Numbered from the stretch's first letter, positions 1 to 7,624 are shown. The stretch is DNA of 9,794 bases from Planctomycetota bacterium (GCA_947455805.1 CANGSN010000074.1:1-9794), one strand, 5' to 3'. The notes: generated from the sequence alone by a model not told the origin. Made by a program: numbers and translations.

Positions 1-1
1 C

Positions 2-1615
2 GTGCGCGAACCGTGGCGCGCGGTCGCCGCCGGTGTGCTGCTGCTCGGCCTTCCGGCAGCCGCGGCCGGGATCGCGTTCACGGTCGCGCGCGCGCCGTTG
101 GTCGAGCTCGGGGAGAGCCGCACGGCCCAGATGGCGCGGCAACACCTGCTGGCAGCGGTGTGGATCGCCTACGGCCGCGGCGACGCCGAGGCGGCACTGG
201 CGCTGCTGCCGAGCGACCCGCGCGAGCTCGACGACGAGCTGGCGGTCACACGGTTCCTGCTGCTCGATCCACCGCGACGCCGTGAGATGCTGCCGGATCT
301 GCAGCGCCGCGGCGGCCCGGCGTGCACCCTGTTGTGCAACACCGCGGCGGCACCAGGGCGTGCCCACGAACCGACGACGAACGACCCCTTGGAGTGCTTC
401 GCCGGGGCCGTGCTGCGCTACGCGCTGGTGACCCGCATCGCCGACGACGACGAGACGGCGCCGTACCGGCCGGCGATGGAACTGTTCCAGCGCACCACGC
501 TGCTGGCCGAGGTTCCGCAGGCGCACCACCTGCTGCTGCTCGCCCGCGCCGCCGCCCGCGCCGGTGACGACGACGTGCTGGCGGCCGCCGAGGCGGCGCT
601 GCAGCGGCATTTCGGCGACCTGCCGGGAATCCCCGAGCAGCTGGAGCTGGGTCGCGCATTGCGCAACTCGCCGGAGAAGTCGAGCATCGGCGACCTCGCA
701 CACTTCGAACGCCTGGCCGCGGCGCCAGGTCCGCAGCGCGCGCGAGCCCTGTTCAACCTGGCCGTGCGCCGCGAGCAGCACGGCGACGTGGTCGGTGCCG
801 AAGCGAACCTGCGCGAGAGCGTGACCATCGATCCGAAGTACGGACGCGCGTGGTCGCGTCTCGGCAAGCTGCTGGGGGCCCGCGGCGAGCGAGACGAGGC
901 GCTGGTCGCGCTGCGCACCGCGGTCGCCGTCGAACCCGACCATGCGCGCGGCTGGAACAATCTCGGCACGGCCCTGCTCGACCGCGGCGATCTCGACGGG
1001 GCCGAACAGGCCCTGCGCACGGCGACCACCTTGGTCCCCGACTACGCCCGCGCCCACTACAACCTCGGAGTCGTGTACGACCGCCGCAAGAACCACACGG
1101 CTGCCGTGGACGCCTACCAGCGCGCCCTCGCCCTGGCACCGGACTACGACAAGGCGCAGGTCAACCTGGCCTGGGCGCTGTGGTACAGCGATCGCCGCGA
1201 CGAAGCGCTGCAGGCGGCCGAACGCGCCGTCGCGCTGCGCCCGCAGTGGCCGAACGCGCTGCACACGCTGACCGAGATCGCGTCGCGCATCGGCAACAAC
1301 GAGCGCTCCGAATGGGCCTCGCGACGATGGGTGGCAGTGGAGCCGCAGCGGCCGGAGCCGTGGCACCGGCTGGGCATGGCCCTGCTGCGCAGCAAGCGCA
1401 CGTCGGTACTCGCCGAAGCGTTGGCCGCCGCCACACGCGCCGCCGAGTTGGGACCCGCCGACGACCACAACCACCTGCTGGTGGCGAATGCCAAGGTCCG
1501 GAACGGCGACAAGGGCGGCGCGCTGGCGATCCTGGAGCGATTGCTCGCGAGCGACACCTTGAGTGCAGCGGATCGCCAGTACGCCGAAGAGCTGCGGCGC
1601 TTCATCACCCGCTGA
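2..1615 (+). CDS. Membrane-anchored TPR-repeat protein (5' end at window edge)
   Basis: The frame gives a 537-residue protein from a GTG at base 2 to TGA. Residues about 7-28 are hydrophobic and alanine/leucine-rich after a short basic start, so this looks like a signal anchor or signal peptide with the rest in the periplasm. Residues 40-245 are helical and poorly defined, with a CxxxC pair at C108/C112. From about residue 246 there are regular 34-residue tetratricopeptide repeats (about 246-279, 280-313, 314-347, 348-381 and 382-415), with the usual W/Y-LG-G-A-A-P spacing. More degenerate repeats follow to about 521. TPR arrays bind proteins; the partner cannot be read from the sequence, and no enzyme domain is visible. 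The true start may lie upstream of the window; an internal ATG at 131 would remove the hydrophobic segment and is less likely. The next gene starts 40 bases downstream with its own promoter-like box, so co-transcription is uncertain. Confidence 0.85.
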   Translation: MREPWRAVAAGVLLLGLPAAAAGIAFTVARAPLVELGESRTAQMARQHLLAAVWIAYGRGDAEAALALLPSDPRELDDELAVTRFLLLDPPRRREMLPDLQRRGGPACTLLCNTAAAPGRAHEPTTNDPLECFAGAVLRYALVTRIADDDETAPYRPAMELFQRTTLLAEVPQAHHLLLLARAAARAGDDDVLAAAEAALQRHFGDLPGIPEQLELGRALRNSPEKSSIGDLAHFERLAAAPGPQRARALFNLAVRREQHGDVVGAEANLRESVTIDPKYGRAWSRLGKLLGARGERDEALVALRTAVAVEPDHARGWNNLGTALLDRGDLDGAEQALRTATTLVPDYARAHYNLGVVYDRRKNHTAAVDAYQRALALAPDYDKAQVNLAWALWYSDRRDEALQAAERAVALRPQWPNALHTLTEIASRIGNNERSEWASRRWVAVEPQRPEPWHRLGMALLRSKRTSVLAEALAAATRAAELGPADDHNHLLVANAKVRNGDKGGALAILERLLASDTLSAADRQYAEELRRFITR

Positions 1616-1639
1616 ATCGCCACCGTCGCCGCCGTTCGC

Positions 1640-1645
1640 TATCCT
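1640..1645 (+). promoter_or_regulatory. Probable -10 box (TATCCT) of a leaderless start
   Basis: TATCCT matches the TANNNT form of a bacterial -10 element and ends 10 bases before the ATG at 1656. There is no Shine-Dalgarno sequence between them. Transcription starting at the usual distance from a -10 box would begin within a few bases of the start codon. No clear -35 element is seen about 17 bases upstream. The same arrangement occurs before the genes starting at 6806 and 7614. Confidence 0.5.
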
Positions 1646-1655
1646 GCCGCGCGCC

Positions 1656-2141
1656 ATGCGCTCCACTCGTGCTGCGGGGATCTTCGCCCTGCTGTTCCTG
1701 CTGTCGGCCTCCGCGCCGCAGAATCCCGGCGATCCGCTGATCGTCACCCGCAAGACCACGAAGCTGCGCGCGCAGAAGCGTTCGTTCGCGCCGGCGGTGG
1801 CCGACCTGAAGGAAGGCGACCAGCTCGAGTTCGTCGCCAAGGAAGGCGCCTGGTACTCGGCGAAGCTGGCGAAGGTCGCCGGCTTCGTGCACGAGAGCGA
1901 CGTGTCGAAGAACAAGGACGTCCGGCTGTCGGGCCAGGGCGTGCGCGAGACCTATTCGACGTCGGAGACGTCGGCGGCGCGCAAGGGCTTCAACCCGCAG
2001 GTCGAGAAGAGCTACCGCGCCGGCAACCCGAACCTCGAGCAGGCGTTCGCACTGGTCGACAAGCTGCAGGCGCGCGACGTGCCCGAGGCCGAGCTGCGCG
2101 CGTTCCTGGCCGCCGGCAAGCTGCTGCGGGAGGAACGCTGA
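1656..2141 (+). CDS. Small secreted SH3-like domain protein
   Basis: This is a 161-residue protein. Residues 1-20 (basic start, then a leucine/alanine core ending near SASA) look like a cleavable Sec signal peptide. Residues about 26-80 resemble a bacterial SH3 domain: a variable strand, an acidic turn LKEGDQLEFV, a GAWYSAK strand and a closing GFVHESDV strand, as in SH3 domains that bind cell-wall or envelope proteins. The C-terminal helical part, about 108-160, carries a GFNPQVEKSYR segment followed by NPNLEQAFALVDKL. The frame extends upstream of 1656, but ATG 1656 is the only start that opens directly on the signal peptide, and it has a -10-like box in front. The stop shares one base with the start of the M48 protease gene (TGATG), so the two are almost certainly translationally coupled and probably work together. 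A regulatory or targeting subunit for the protease is a reasonable inference, not shown. Confidence 0.8.
   Translation: MRSTRAAGIFALLFLLSASAPQNPGDPLIVTRKTTKLRAQKRSFAPAVADLKEGDQLEFVAKEGAWYSAKLAKVAGFVHESDVSKNKDVRLSGQGVRETYSTSETSAARKGFNPQVEKSYRAGNPNLEQAFALVDKLQARDVPEAELRAFLAAGKLLREER
2128..2134 (+). promoter_or_regulatory. Shine-Dalgarno site for the M48 protease gene
   Basis: GGGAGGA lies inside the end of the SH3-like gene, six bases before the ATG at 2141. It is the strongest ribosome-binding site in the window, and it fixes this ATG as the start. Confidence 0.8.
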
Positions 2142-3031
2142 TGCGCGCCCTCCCCATCGTCCTGCTGCTCGGCGGACTGCTCGGTTTCGCAGCCTGCGCC
2201 GGCATGATGAACGCGCTCGAGGAGGCGACCGACGAGAACACCGTGATCGGCAAGGTCGCACGCGGTGCCAACCGCATGCGCAAGTCGGCGCAGGACCTCG
2301 ACCCGAGCGAAGAGCACTTCATCGGCCGCTCGGTCGCGGCGCAGATCCTGGCGATGCCGCAGTATCCGCTCGCCGACGAGCCGAAGCTGCTCGCCTACGT
2401 CGAGCGCGTCGGCCACGGCATCACAGCACAGAACGACGGCGTGCTGCGCCCGTTCCTGGACTACCGCTTCGGCGTGCTCGCCACCGACGAGGTCAACGCG
2501 TTCGCGTGCCCCGGCGGCCTGATCCTGGTGACCAAGGGCCTGCTGGCGAACACCAAGAACGAGGAGGAGCTCGCCGCCGTGCTCGCGCACGAGATCGCAC
2601 ACGTGACGCTGCGCCACGGTTGCGAGGCGATCCAGTCGTCGAACCTGATGTCGGCGTTCCAGTACCTCGGCGGCGCTGCCGCCCAGGCGACGATGAGCCA
2701 GGAGGACCTGGCGAAGCTCACCGACGTGTTCGGCGATTCGATCGGCGACGTCGTCGGCACGCTGGTCACCAGCGGCTACTCGCGCGACGCCGAGGAGGCC
2801 GCCGACAAGCTCGGCCGCCAGTTCCTCGCCGGCGCCGGCTACGACCCGCAGGCGCTGCGCGCGGTGCTGGCCTGCATGGACGGGCACGCTGGCGGCGACG
2901 GCGGCATGTTCGCGACGCACCCGGCCCCGAAGGACCGCATCGCCGCCCTCGGTGGCCCGCTGCCGTTCGCCGGCGACGCGGCGGCCGTCGCTGCACGCCA
3001 GCAGCGCTTCCAGGCCGCGTTCGCCCGCTGA
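2141..3031 (+). CDS. M48-family zinc metalloprotease, probable lipoprotein
   Basis: The 296-residue protein begins with a signal sequence, residues 1-18, ending GFAAC with Cys19 as a possible lipidation site. Phe at the -3 position is not the canonical Leu, so lipid anchoring is probable rather than certain. The zinc-binding motif HEIAH is at 150-154 (H150, E151, H154). The second M48 motif YSRDAEEAAD at 213-222 supplies E218 as the third zinc ligand. The THPAPKDRI segment at 259-267 matches the conserved HP...R segment of BepA/LoiP-like M48 peptidases. Such enzymes act in the periplasm of Gram-negative bacteria on misfolded or misassembled outer-membrane proteins. There are no membrane helices beyond the N-terminus, unlike HtpX, and no C-terminal TPR domain, unlike BepA, so it is closer in layout to LoiP or YcaL. 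It overlaps the SH3-like gene by one base and is followed after 13 bases by the channel gene. All catalytic residues are present. Confidence 0.92.
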   Translation: MRALPIVLLLGGLLGFAACAGMMNALEEATDENTVIGKVARGANRMRKSAQDLDPSEEHFIGRSVAAQILAMPQYPLADEPKLLAYVERVGHGITAQNDGVLRPFLDYRFGVLATDEVNAFACPGGLILVTKGLLANTKNEEELAAVLAHEIAHVTLRHGCEAIQSSNLMSAFQYLGGAAAQATMSQEDLAKLTDVFGDSIGDVVGTLVTSGYSRDAEEAADKLGRQFLAGAGYDPQALRAVLACMDGHAGGDGGMFATHPAPKDRIAALGGPLPFAGDAAAVAARQQRFQAAFAR

Positions 3032-3034
3032 TCC

Positions 3035-3038
3035 GGAG
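3035..3038 (+). promoter_or_regulatory. Shine-Dalgarno site deciding the TTG start of the channel gene
   Basis: GGAG sits six bases before the TTG at 3045 and just after the stop of the protease gene. The frame has no ATG until deep inside the channel pore, so this site and the predicted first membrane helix together support TTG as the true start. Confidence 0.65.
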
Positions 3039-3044
3039 CCGACC

Positions 3045-4565
3045 TTGGAAACCTGGCTGCAAGTCGTCCTGCTGGTCGCCGGCTGGCTCGTCGCGACGCT
3101 GCTGCTGACCGTCGTCGCGCGCGCGCTCGAACGCCGGAAGCACCCGCTCGCCGGCCCGGTGCGCCTCGTGCGCGGCGCCGTGCTGTTCCTGGCGCTCGCC
3201 TACACGCTGACGGTGCGCGGCATCGACGAAGCCAACGCGACGCACGGCACGATCCTGCGCGTGCTGGAGACGCTGCTGTGGCTGGCCGGCATCGCCGCCG
3301 CGGTCGGCTTCGCCACCAACACCGCGACCGTGCGGCGCGAAGGCGCCGACTACGTCACGCGCTATCCGAAGCTGCTGCTCGACATCCTGCGCCTGATCCT
3401 GGTTCTGATCGGCGCCTGCTTCGTCGTCTCCGGCGTCTGGAAGCAGGACCTCAGCGGCCTGCTGACCGCGCTCGGCGTCAGCTCGATCGTGCTGGGCCTG
3501 GCACTGCAGAACACGCTCGACAACGTCATGGTCGGCATCGCGGTGCTGTTCGAGCGGCCGTTCCAGGTCGGCGACTGGATCACCGTCGGCGCGCTGACCG
3601 GCGAGGTGATCGAGATGAACTGGCGTTCGGTGCGCGTGCGCACGCGCTCGCGCGACCTGGTCGTGATCCCGAACTCGGTGATCGGCAAGGAGACGCTGAT
3701 CAACATCTCCCGACCGACGCGCGCGCACGCCGAGTCGCACGTGCTCGGCTTCTCGTACGACGATCCGCCGAACAAGGTGAAGCGCGTGCTGATGAGCGTC
3801 GTGCGCAGCACGCGCGGCGTGCTCGCCGACCCGCCGCCGGCGATCCGCACCACGAACTACGCGGCCTACGCGATCGAGTACCAGGTCCGCTTCTTCCTCG
3901 AGGACTACCCGCGCGTCCAGGAGATCAACGACGAGTTCATGACGCGCGTCTGGTACGCCGCCAAGCGCAACGGCCTGACCATCCCGTTCCCGACGCAGAC
4001 CAGCTTCGAGTTCCGCGGCGAGCTGCCGAAGGTCGCCGACCCGGCGAAGCGCAGCGCCGACGTGCTGGGCAAGGTGCCGGTGTTCGTGCCGCTCGACGGC
4101 GCCGAGCTCGACGCGCTGTCGCACGAGTGCGAGCAGCTGTCGTTCGGCCGCGGCGAGCGCGTGGTGTTCCAGGGCGACGCTGGCGACGCGATGTACGTGA
4201 TCCTCGCCGGCAATGCGATCGTCACCGTCGACGATCCGGCGAACCCACAGAGCGAACGCGAGGTGGCGCGGCTGTCGCGCGGCGAGTTCTTCGGCGAGAT
4301 GGCGCTGCTGACCGGCGAACCGCGCAGTGCGTCGGTGACCGCGGTCGACGACCTCGACGTCGTCGTCGTGCACAAGCAGGCGCTCGAGGGCATGCTGCAC
4401 AAGCGGCCGGGGCTGGCGCAGGAGATGGCGGAGATCGTCGAGGCCAGGAAGCAGGGCCTGCGCGCGGTGCGCGACCTGAAGGCGGCCACGCCGGCACAGC
4501 GCGAGGCGGTGACCCGCGCCTCGCACGAACTGCTCGGCAGGATCCGGCGGTTCTTCGGCTTGTAG
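3045..4565 (+). CDS. MscS-type channel with C-terminal cyclic-nucleotide-binding domain (bCNG-like)
   Basis: From the TTG at 3045 the protein has 506 residues. Hydrophobic segments at about 5-24, 44-58, 71-92 and 110-131 precede the MscS pore helix at about 137-170, rich in Gly and Ala as in E. coli MscS, with FERPFQVGDWI leading into the beta domain. The VIPNS motif (207-211) and LTIPFP (311-316) mark the cytoplasmic vestibule. Residues about 345-455 form a cyclic-nucleotide-binding domain. Its phosphate-binding cassette at 413-430 includes FGEMALL then PRSAS, with E417 and the R427-S428 pair expected to contact the ribose-phosphate. A helical tail follows to 506. This is the architecture of bacterial cyclic-nucleotide-gated channels of the MscS superfamily, in which ligand rather than membrane tension is thought to gate the pore. 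The Arg-Ser pair is compatible with cAMP binding, but the ligand is inferred. It is the last gene of the SH3-M48-channel run. Confidence 0.92.
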   Translation: METWLQVVLLVAGWLVATLLLTVVARALERRKHPLAGPVRLVRGAVLFLALAYTLTVRGIDEANATHGTILRVLETLLWLAGIAAAVGFATNTATVRREGADYVTRYPKLLLDILRLILVLIGACFVVSGVWKQDLSGLLTALGVSSIVLGLALQNTLDNVMVGIAVLFERPFQVGDWITVGALTGEVIEMNWRSVRVRTRSRDLVVIPNSVIGKETLINISRPTRAHAESHVLGFSYDDPPNKVKRVLMSVVRSTRGVLADPPPAIRTTNYAAYAIEYQVRFFLEDYPRVQEINDEFMTRVWYAAKRNGLTIPFPTQTSFEFRGELPKVADPAKRSADVLGKVPVFVPLDGAELDALSHECEQLSFGRGERVVFQGDAGDAMYVILAGNAIVTVDDPANPQSEREVARLSRGEFFGEMALLTGEPRSASVTAVDDLDVVVVHKQALEGMLHKRPGLAQEMAEIVEARKQGLRAVRDLKAATPAQREAVTRASHELLGRIRRFFGL

Positions 4566-4596
4566 GGCCGGCGAACCAGGTCACCCGCGGCCGGCC
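4566..4596. terminator. Weak inverted repeat between convergent genes
   Basis: GGCCGGC (4566-4572) and GCCGGCC (4590-4596) can pair as a 7-base stem around a 17-base loop. It lies exactly where the + strand channel gene and the - strand flavoenzyme gene converge, overlapping the end of the latter. There is no T-tract on either strand, the loop is long, and such GC repeats arise easily here. A shared terminator is only a possibility. Confidence 0.2.
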
Positions 4597-6806
4597 AGGT
4601 ACTGCGGCGGCCACGGATGCCCGGCGACGCGGCGCTCGTTCGCTTCGCGCAGCACCATGTAGGGATCGGTGAGGAAGCCGCGCGCGATCGCGCACAGGTC
4701 GGCGCGACCGGCGGCGACGATCGTGTGCGCGTGGTCCATGCCGGCGATGCCGCCGACGGCCATCACCGGGATGCCCGCTTCGTGGCGGATGCGCTCGGCG
4801 AACGGCACCTGGTACATGCGGCCGTACTGCGGCTTCGACTCCGGCGAGTTGCCAGCACTCGACACGTCGAGCACGTCGACGCCGACCTCCTTCAGCCAGC
4901 GCGCGACCTGCACCGCTTCGTCGAGCGTGAAGCCGCGCTTCTGCTCGTCCATCCAGTCGGTGGCGGAGAGGCGCACGAACAGCGGCTTGTCGGCCGGCCA
5001 GACGGCGCGCACCGCGGTCGCGACCTCGAGCGGGAAGCGCGCGCGGTTCTCGAGCGAGCCGCCGTAGGCGTCGGTGCGCACGTTCGACAGCGGCGACAGG
5101 AAGCTCGACAGCAGGTAGCCGTGCGCCATGTGCAGCTCGATGGTGTCGAAGCCGGCGCGTTCGCACAGGCGGGCCGAATGCACGAACGCTTCGCGGACGC
5201 GGGCCATGTCGCCTTGGTCCATCGCCTTCGGTGCTTGCCAGTCGGGGCGGAACGGCACCGCCGACGGGCCGAGCGTCTGCCAGCCGCCGGTGGCGAGCGG
5301 CGCGTCGCCCTCCCACGGCCGACTGCACGAACCCTTGCGGCCGGCGTGCGCCAGCTGCATGCCGATCTTCGCCTGGCTGTGGCGGTGCACGAAGTCGACG
5401 ACGCGGCGCCAGGCGGCTATGTGCGTGTCGTTCCACATGCCGGCGCATCCCGGCGTGATGCGACCCTCAGGCGACACGTTCGTCATCTCGGTGAAGACGA
5501 GGCCGGTGCCGCCCATGGCGCGGCTGCCGAGGTGCACGAGGTGGAAGTCGTCGGGCGTGCCGTCGGTCGCCGAGTACATGCACATCGGCGACATCACGAG
5601 GCGGTTGTGCAGCTGCAGCGAGCGCACGCGGAACGGCGCGAACGCCGGCGGCGCGCCGGGCGCAGCCCCTTCCTCGGCGGCGACCACCGCGTCGGTGCGC
5701 GCGACCAGCGCCGGGTCGCGCTTCTGCAGGTTGTCGTAGGTGATGCGGCGGCTGCGCGTCATCAGGTTGAACACGAAGCGCTCGGGATGCTGCCCCATGT
5801 AGCGCTCGCTGTTCTCGAACCACTCGAGGCTCGTCTGCGCGGCGCGCTGCACCTTCAGCACGTCGAGGCGACGCGCGTCCTCGTAGGCATGCAGCGCCTT
5901 CGGCACGTCGCCGAAGTTGCCGAGCACGGCGTCGGCCAGCGCGATCGCATCCTCCATCGCCAGCTTGGTGCCCGAGCCGATCGAGAAGTGCGCGGTGTGC
6001 GCGGCGTCGCCGAGCAGCACGACGTTGTGATGGCGCCACGAGGCGCAGCGGACGGTCGGGAACGTGCGCCAGATCGAGCGGTTGATCAGCAGCTGCTCGC
6101 CGGCCAGGTGCTCGGCGAACAGCTTCTCGCAGAAGCGCGCGCTCTGCGTCTCGTCGAGGCGGTCGAGCCCGGCCTTGCGCCACGTCTCCTCGCGGCACTC
6201 GACGATCCACGTGCCGCGGCCCTCGGTGAACGGATAGGCGTGCACCTGGAACAGGCCCCACTCCGTCGGCTGGAAGACGAACGTGAACGCCTTCATCACC
6301 TTGGTGGTGCCGAACCATGCGAACTTGCACTTGCGCCAGTCGAGCTGCGGCCGGAACGACGCCGCGAAGCGTTCGCGCATCTTGCTGTTGACGCCGTCGG
6401 CGGCGAGCACGAGGTCGTGCGTGGCGACGATGCGATCGACGTCGACGACCTGCTGCTGGAAGTGCAGGCACACGCCGAGCGCCTCGGCGCGCCGCTGCAG
6501 GATCTCGAGCAGCTGCACGCGCGCGAGCCCGCAGAAGCCGTGGCCGGTGCTGGTGACCTTGGCGCCGCGATAGAACGTGTCGATGTCGGTCCAGTAGGCG
6601 AACCGCTCGCGGATGCGCGCGTAGCTCTCGGGATCGGCCGCTTCGAAGTTGCCGAGGGTCTCGTCGGAGAACACCACGCCCCAGCCGAAGGTGTCGTCGG
6701 CCTTGTTCTGCTCGAACACGTCGATCTCGACGTCGGGCCGGCGCTTCTTCAGCAGGATCGCGAAGTAGAGCGAAGCCGGGCCACCACCGATGCAGGCGAT
6801 CTTCAT
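4581..6806 (-). CDS. Bifunctional FAD monooxygenase / Old Yellow Enzyme reductase (aminobenzoyl-CoA or salicylyl-CoA type)
   Basis: Counting from the ATG at 6806 the protein has 741 residues. The N-terminal part (about 1-375) is a p-hydroxybenzoate-hydroxylase-type FAD monooxygenase: dinucleotide motif GGGPAS at 7-12, an ADGVNS motif near 136-141, and GDAAH at 266-270 contacting FAD. The C-terminal part (about 388-741) is an Old Yellow Enzyme of the YqjM class: SPMCMYS at 406-412 (Cys409, Tyr411), HAGRKGS at 487-493, HMAHGY at 559-564 with the substrate-binding His559/His562 pair, and RTDAYGGSLENR at 577-588. This fusion defines 2-aminobenzoyl-CoA monooxygenase/reductase, which hydroxylates the CoA-activated ring with NADH and O2 and then reduces it. 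Related proteins are annotated as salicylyl-CoA 5-hydroxylase/oxidoreductase. Key residues of both halves are intact. A GTG three codons upstream (6815) is also in frame but sits too close to the -10-like box. No CoA ligase or ring-cleavage gene lies nearby, so the substrate remains open. Confidence 0.92.
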   Translation of the reverse strand: MKIACIGGGPASLYFAILLKKRRPDVEIDVFEQNKADDTFGWGVVFSDETLGNFEAADPESYARIRERFAYWTDIDTFYRGAKVTSTGHGFCGLARVQLLEILQRRAEALGVCLHFQQQVVDVDRIVATHDLVLAADGVNSKMRERFAASFRPQLDWRKCKFAWFGTTKVMKAFTFVFQPTEWGLFQVHAYPFTEGRGTWIVECREETWRKAGLDRLDETQSARFCEKLFAEHLAGEQLLINRSIWRTFPTVRCASWRHHNVVLLGDAAHTAHFSIGSGTKLAMEDAIALADAVLGNFGDVPKALHAYEDARRLDVLKVQRAAQTSLEWFENSERYMGQHPERFVFNLMTRSRRITYDNLQKRDPALVARTDAVVAAEEGAAPGAPPAFAPFRVRSLQLHNRLVMSPMCMYSATDGTPDDFHLVHLGSRAMGGTGLVFTEMTNVSPEGRITPGCAGMWNDTHIAAWRRVVDFVHRHSQAKIGMQLAHAGRKGSCSRPWEGDAPLATGGWQTLGPSAVPFRPDWQAPKAMDQGDMARVREAFVHSARLCERAGFDTIELHMAHGYLLSSFLSPLSNVRTDAYGGSLENRARFPLEVATAVRAVWPADKPLFVRLSATDWMDEQKRGFTLDEAVQVARWLKEVGVDVLDVSSAGNSPESKPQYGRMYQVPFAERIRHEAGIPVMAVGGIAGMDHAHTIVAAGRADLCAIARGFLTDPYMVLREANERRVAGHPWPPQYLAGRG

Positions 6807-6815
6807 GCGCCGCAC

Positions 6816-6821
6816 ATCCTA
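6816..6821 (-). promoter_or_regulatory. Probable -10 box (TAGGAT) before the flavoenzyme gene
   Basis: On the - strand, GCTAGGAT is followed by nine bases and then the ATG at 6806. TAGGAT fits TANNNT at the same distance from the start as the boxes before 1656 and 7614. The overlapping AGGA could instead serve as a weak, slightly distant ribosome-binding site, so the reading as a promoter is not certain. No convincing -35 element is seen. Confidence 0.4.
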
Positions 6822-6868
6822 GCGATGGCGCGCGGCCGATTCCGGTCGCCGGAGAGCGAGCGCGCGAA

Positions 6869-6883
6869 GCGCCCGTCGGGCGC
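6869..6883 (-). terminator. Hairpin after the polysaccharide export gene
   Basis: GCGCCC (6869-6874) and GGGCGC (6878-6883) form a perfect 6-base, all-GC stem with a 3-base loop. It lies 14 bases beyond the stop of the export lipoprotein gene on the - strand, inside the 91-base gap before the flavoenzyme gene. On the transcript it is followed by UUCGCGC, so the U-tract of a classical intrinsic terminator is almost absent. It could end or attenuate the export transcript and separate it from the flavoenzyme gene. Confidence 0.4.
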
Positions 6884-6897
6884 CGTTCACGCGCCGA

Positions 6898-7614
6898 TCA
6901 GTTCACGGTGCCGAGTGCCGGACCACCGAGCTGGAACGGCAGCATGCGGCGGACGTAGAGCTCGACCAGGTTGCCGACGTCGGCGACCGCGGAGGTCTGG
7001 GCGTAGACGACGTCGCCGGGGAGCAGCAGGAAATCGGGCCACTCGTCGAGCAGCACCCGCGACATGTTGACGCGGAACGTTCGCTGGGTGCCGTCTGGAT
7101 TGATGCGCAGGATGCGGATGTCGGAGTGCTTGACGGTGATCTGGAAGCTGCCGGCGGAAGCGATCGCCTGCGTCATCGTCAGGCCGGGCACATAGGCCAC
7201 CGGTCCAGGAGTATTGACCTCGCCGCACACATAGACCGACTGCGCCGCCGCTTCGGTCAGCGTGACGCTGATCGTCGGCTCGTTGAACTGCGTCTTGTAG
7301 GCGTCGAGCACCATCGTGCGCACCGCCCCGACGGAGCGCCCACCGACCGTCAGCGACGACGGCAGACGCCGCAGGTCGATGGTGCCGGTCGGCGACACGA
7401 CGACATCCTGCGCGTCCTGCACGTCCGGCGCCGCCTCGGAGACGACGACGCGGATCGCCAGGCGGTCACCCGCGCGCAGGATGTAGTCGCGCTGCATGAA
7501 GGCCGCCCATTCGGTGGCGACGGCCTTGGCGTCGAACGGCGGCGCCGACGAGCAGGCGGCCAGCCACAAGGCCAGGAGCGAGGCGAACAGGGCGCGCAAG
7601 GGCTTCGAAGGCAC
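6898..7614 (-). CDS. Wza/GumB-type outer-membrane polysaccharide export lipoprotein
   Basis: The 238-residue protein from GTG 7614 starts with a basic N-terminus and hydrophobic stretch (6-20) ending in a canonical lipobox LAAC, so Cys21 would be lipidated. Residues about 42-119 are the polysaccharide-export domain, opening with YILRAGDRLAIRV and ending ISVTLTEA. Residues about 126-175 are a single SLBB fold (SVYVCGEVNTPGPV...LTMTQAI). The C-terminal LLLPGDVVYAQ and the helix ADVGNLVELYVRRMLPF match the end of this family, whose helices line the outer-membrane pore in Wza. At 238 residues it is close to GumB and much shorter than E. coli Wza, which has a second SLBB domain. It should form the outer-membrane channel for a capsule or exopolysaccharide. 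The frame stays open far upstream, but that part is antisense to the neighbouring gene. GTG 7614 is chosen because it opens on the signal peptide and follows a -10-like box. It is divergent from the ligase-like gene. Confidence 0.88.
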   Translation of the reverse strand: MPSKPLRALFASLLALWLAACSSAPPFDAKAVATEWAAFMQRDYILRAGDRLAIRVVVSEAAPDVQDAQDVVVSPTGTIDLRRLPSSLTVGGRSVGAVRTMVLDAYKTQFNEPTISVTLTEAAAQSVYVCGEVNTPGPVAYVPGLTMTQAIASAGSFQITVKHSDIRILRINPDGTQRTFRVNMSRVLLDEWPDFLLLPGDVVYAQTSAVADVGNLVELYVRRMLPFQLGGPALGTVN

Positions 7615-7624
7615 GATGCTCGGG

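Noticed and set aside
2141..3031. Reading the M48 protein as HtpX or as BepA
   Set aside because: It lacks the several membrane helices of HtpX and the C-terminal TPR domain of BepA. The TPR protein upstream is a separate gene with another gene between them.
2766..4526. 586-residue open frame on the - strand
   Set aside because: It is antisense to the MscS-type channel gene, with Arg/His/Asp-rich low-complexity translation and no recognisable domain. The + strand frame has clear MscS and nucleotide-binding motifs.
4617..7070. 817-residue open frame on the + strand
   Set aside because: It runs antisense through the whole flavoenzyme gene. Its translation is low-complexity His/Arg/Val/Glu-rich with no family motifs, which is what the reverse strand of a GC-rich gene gives.
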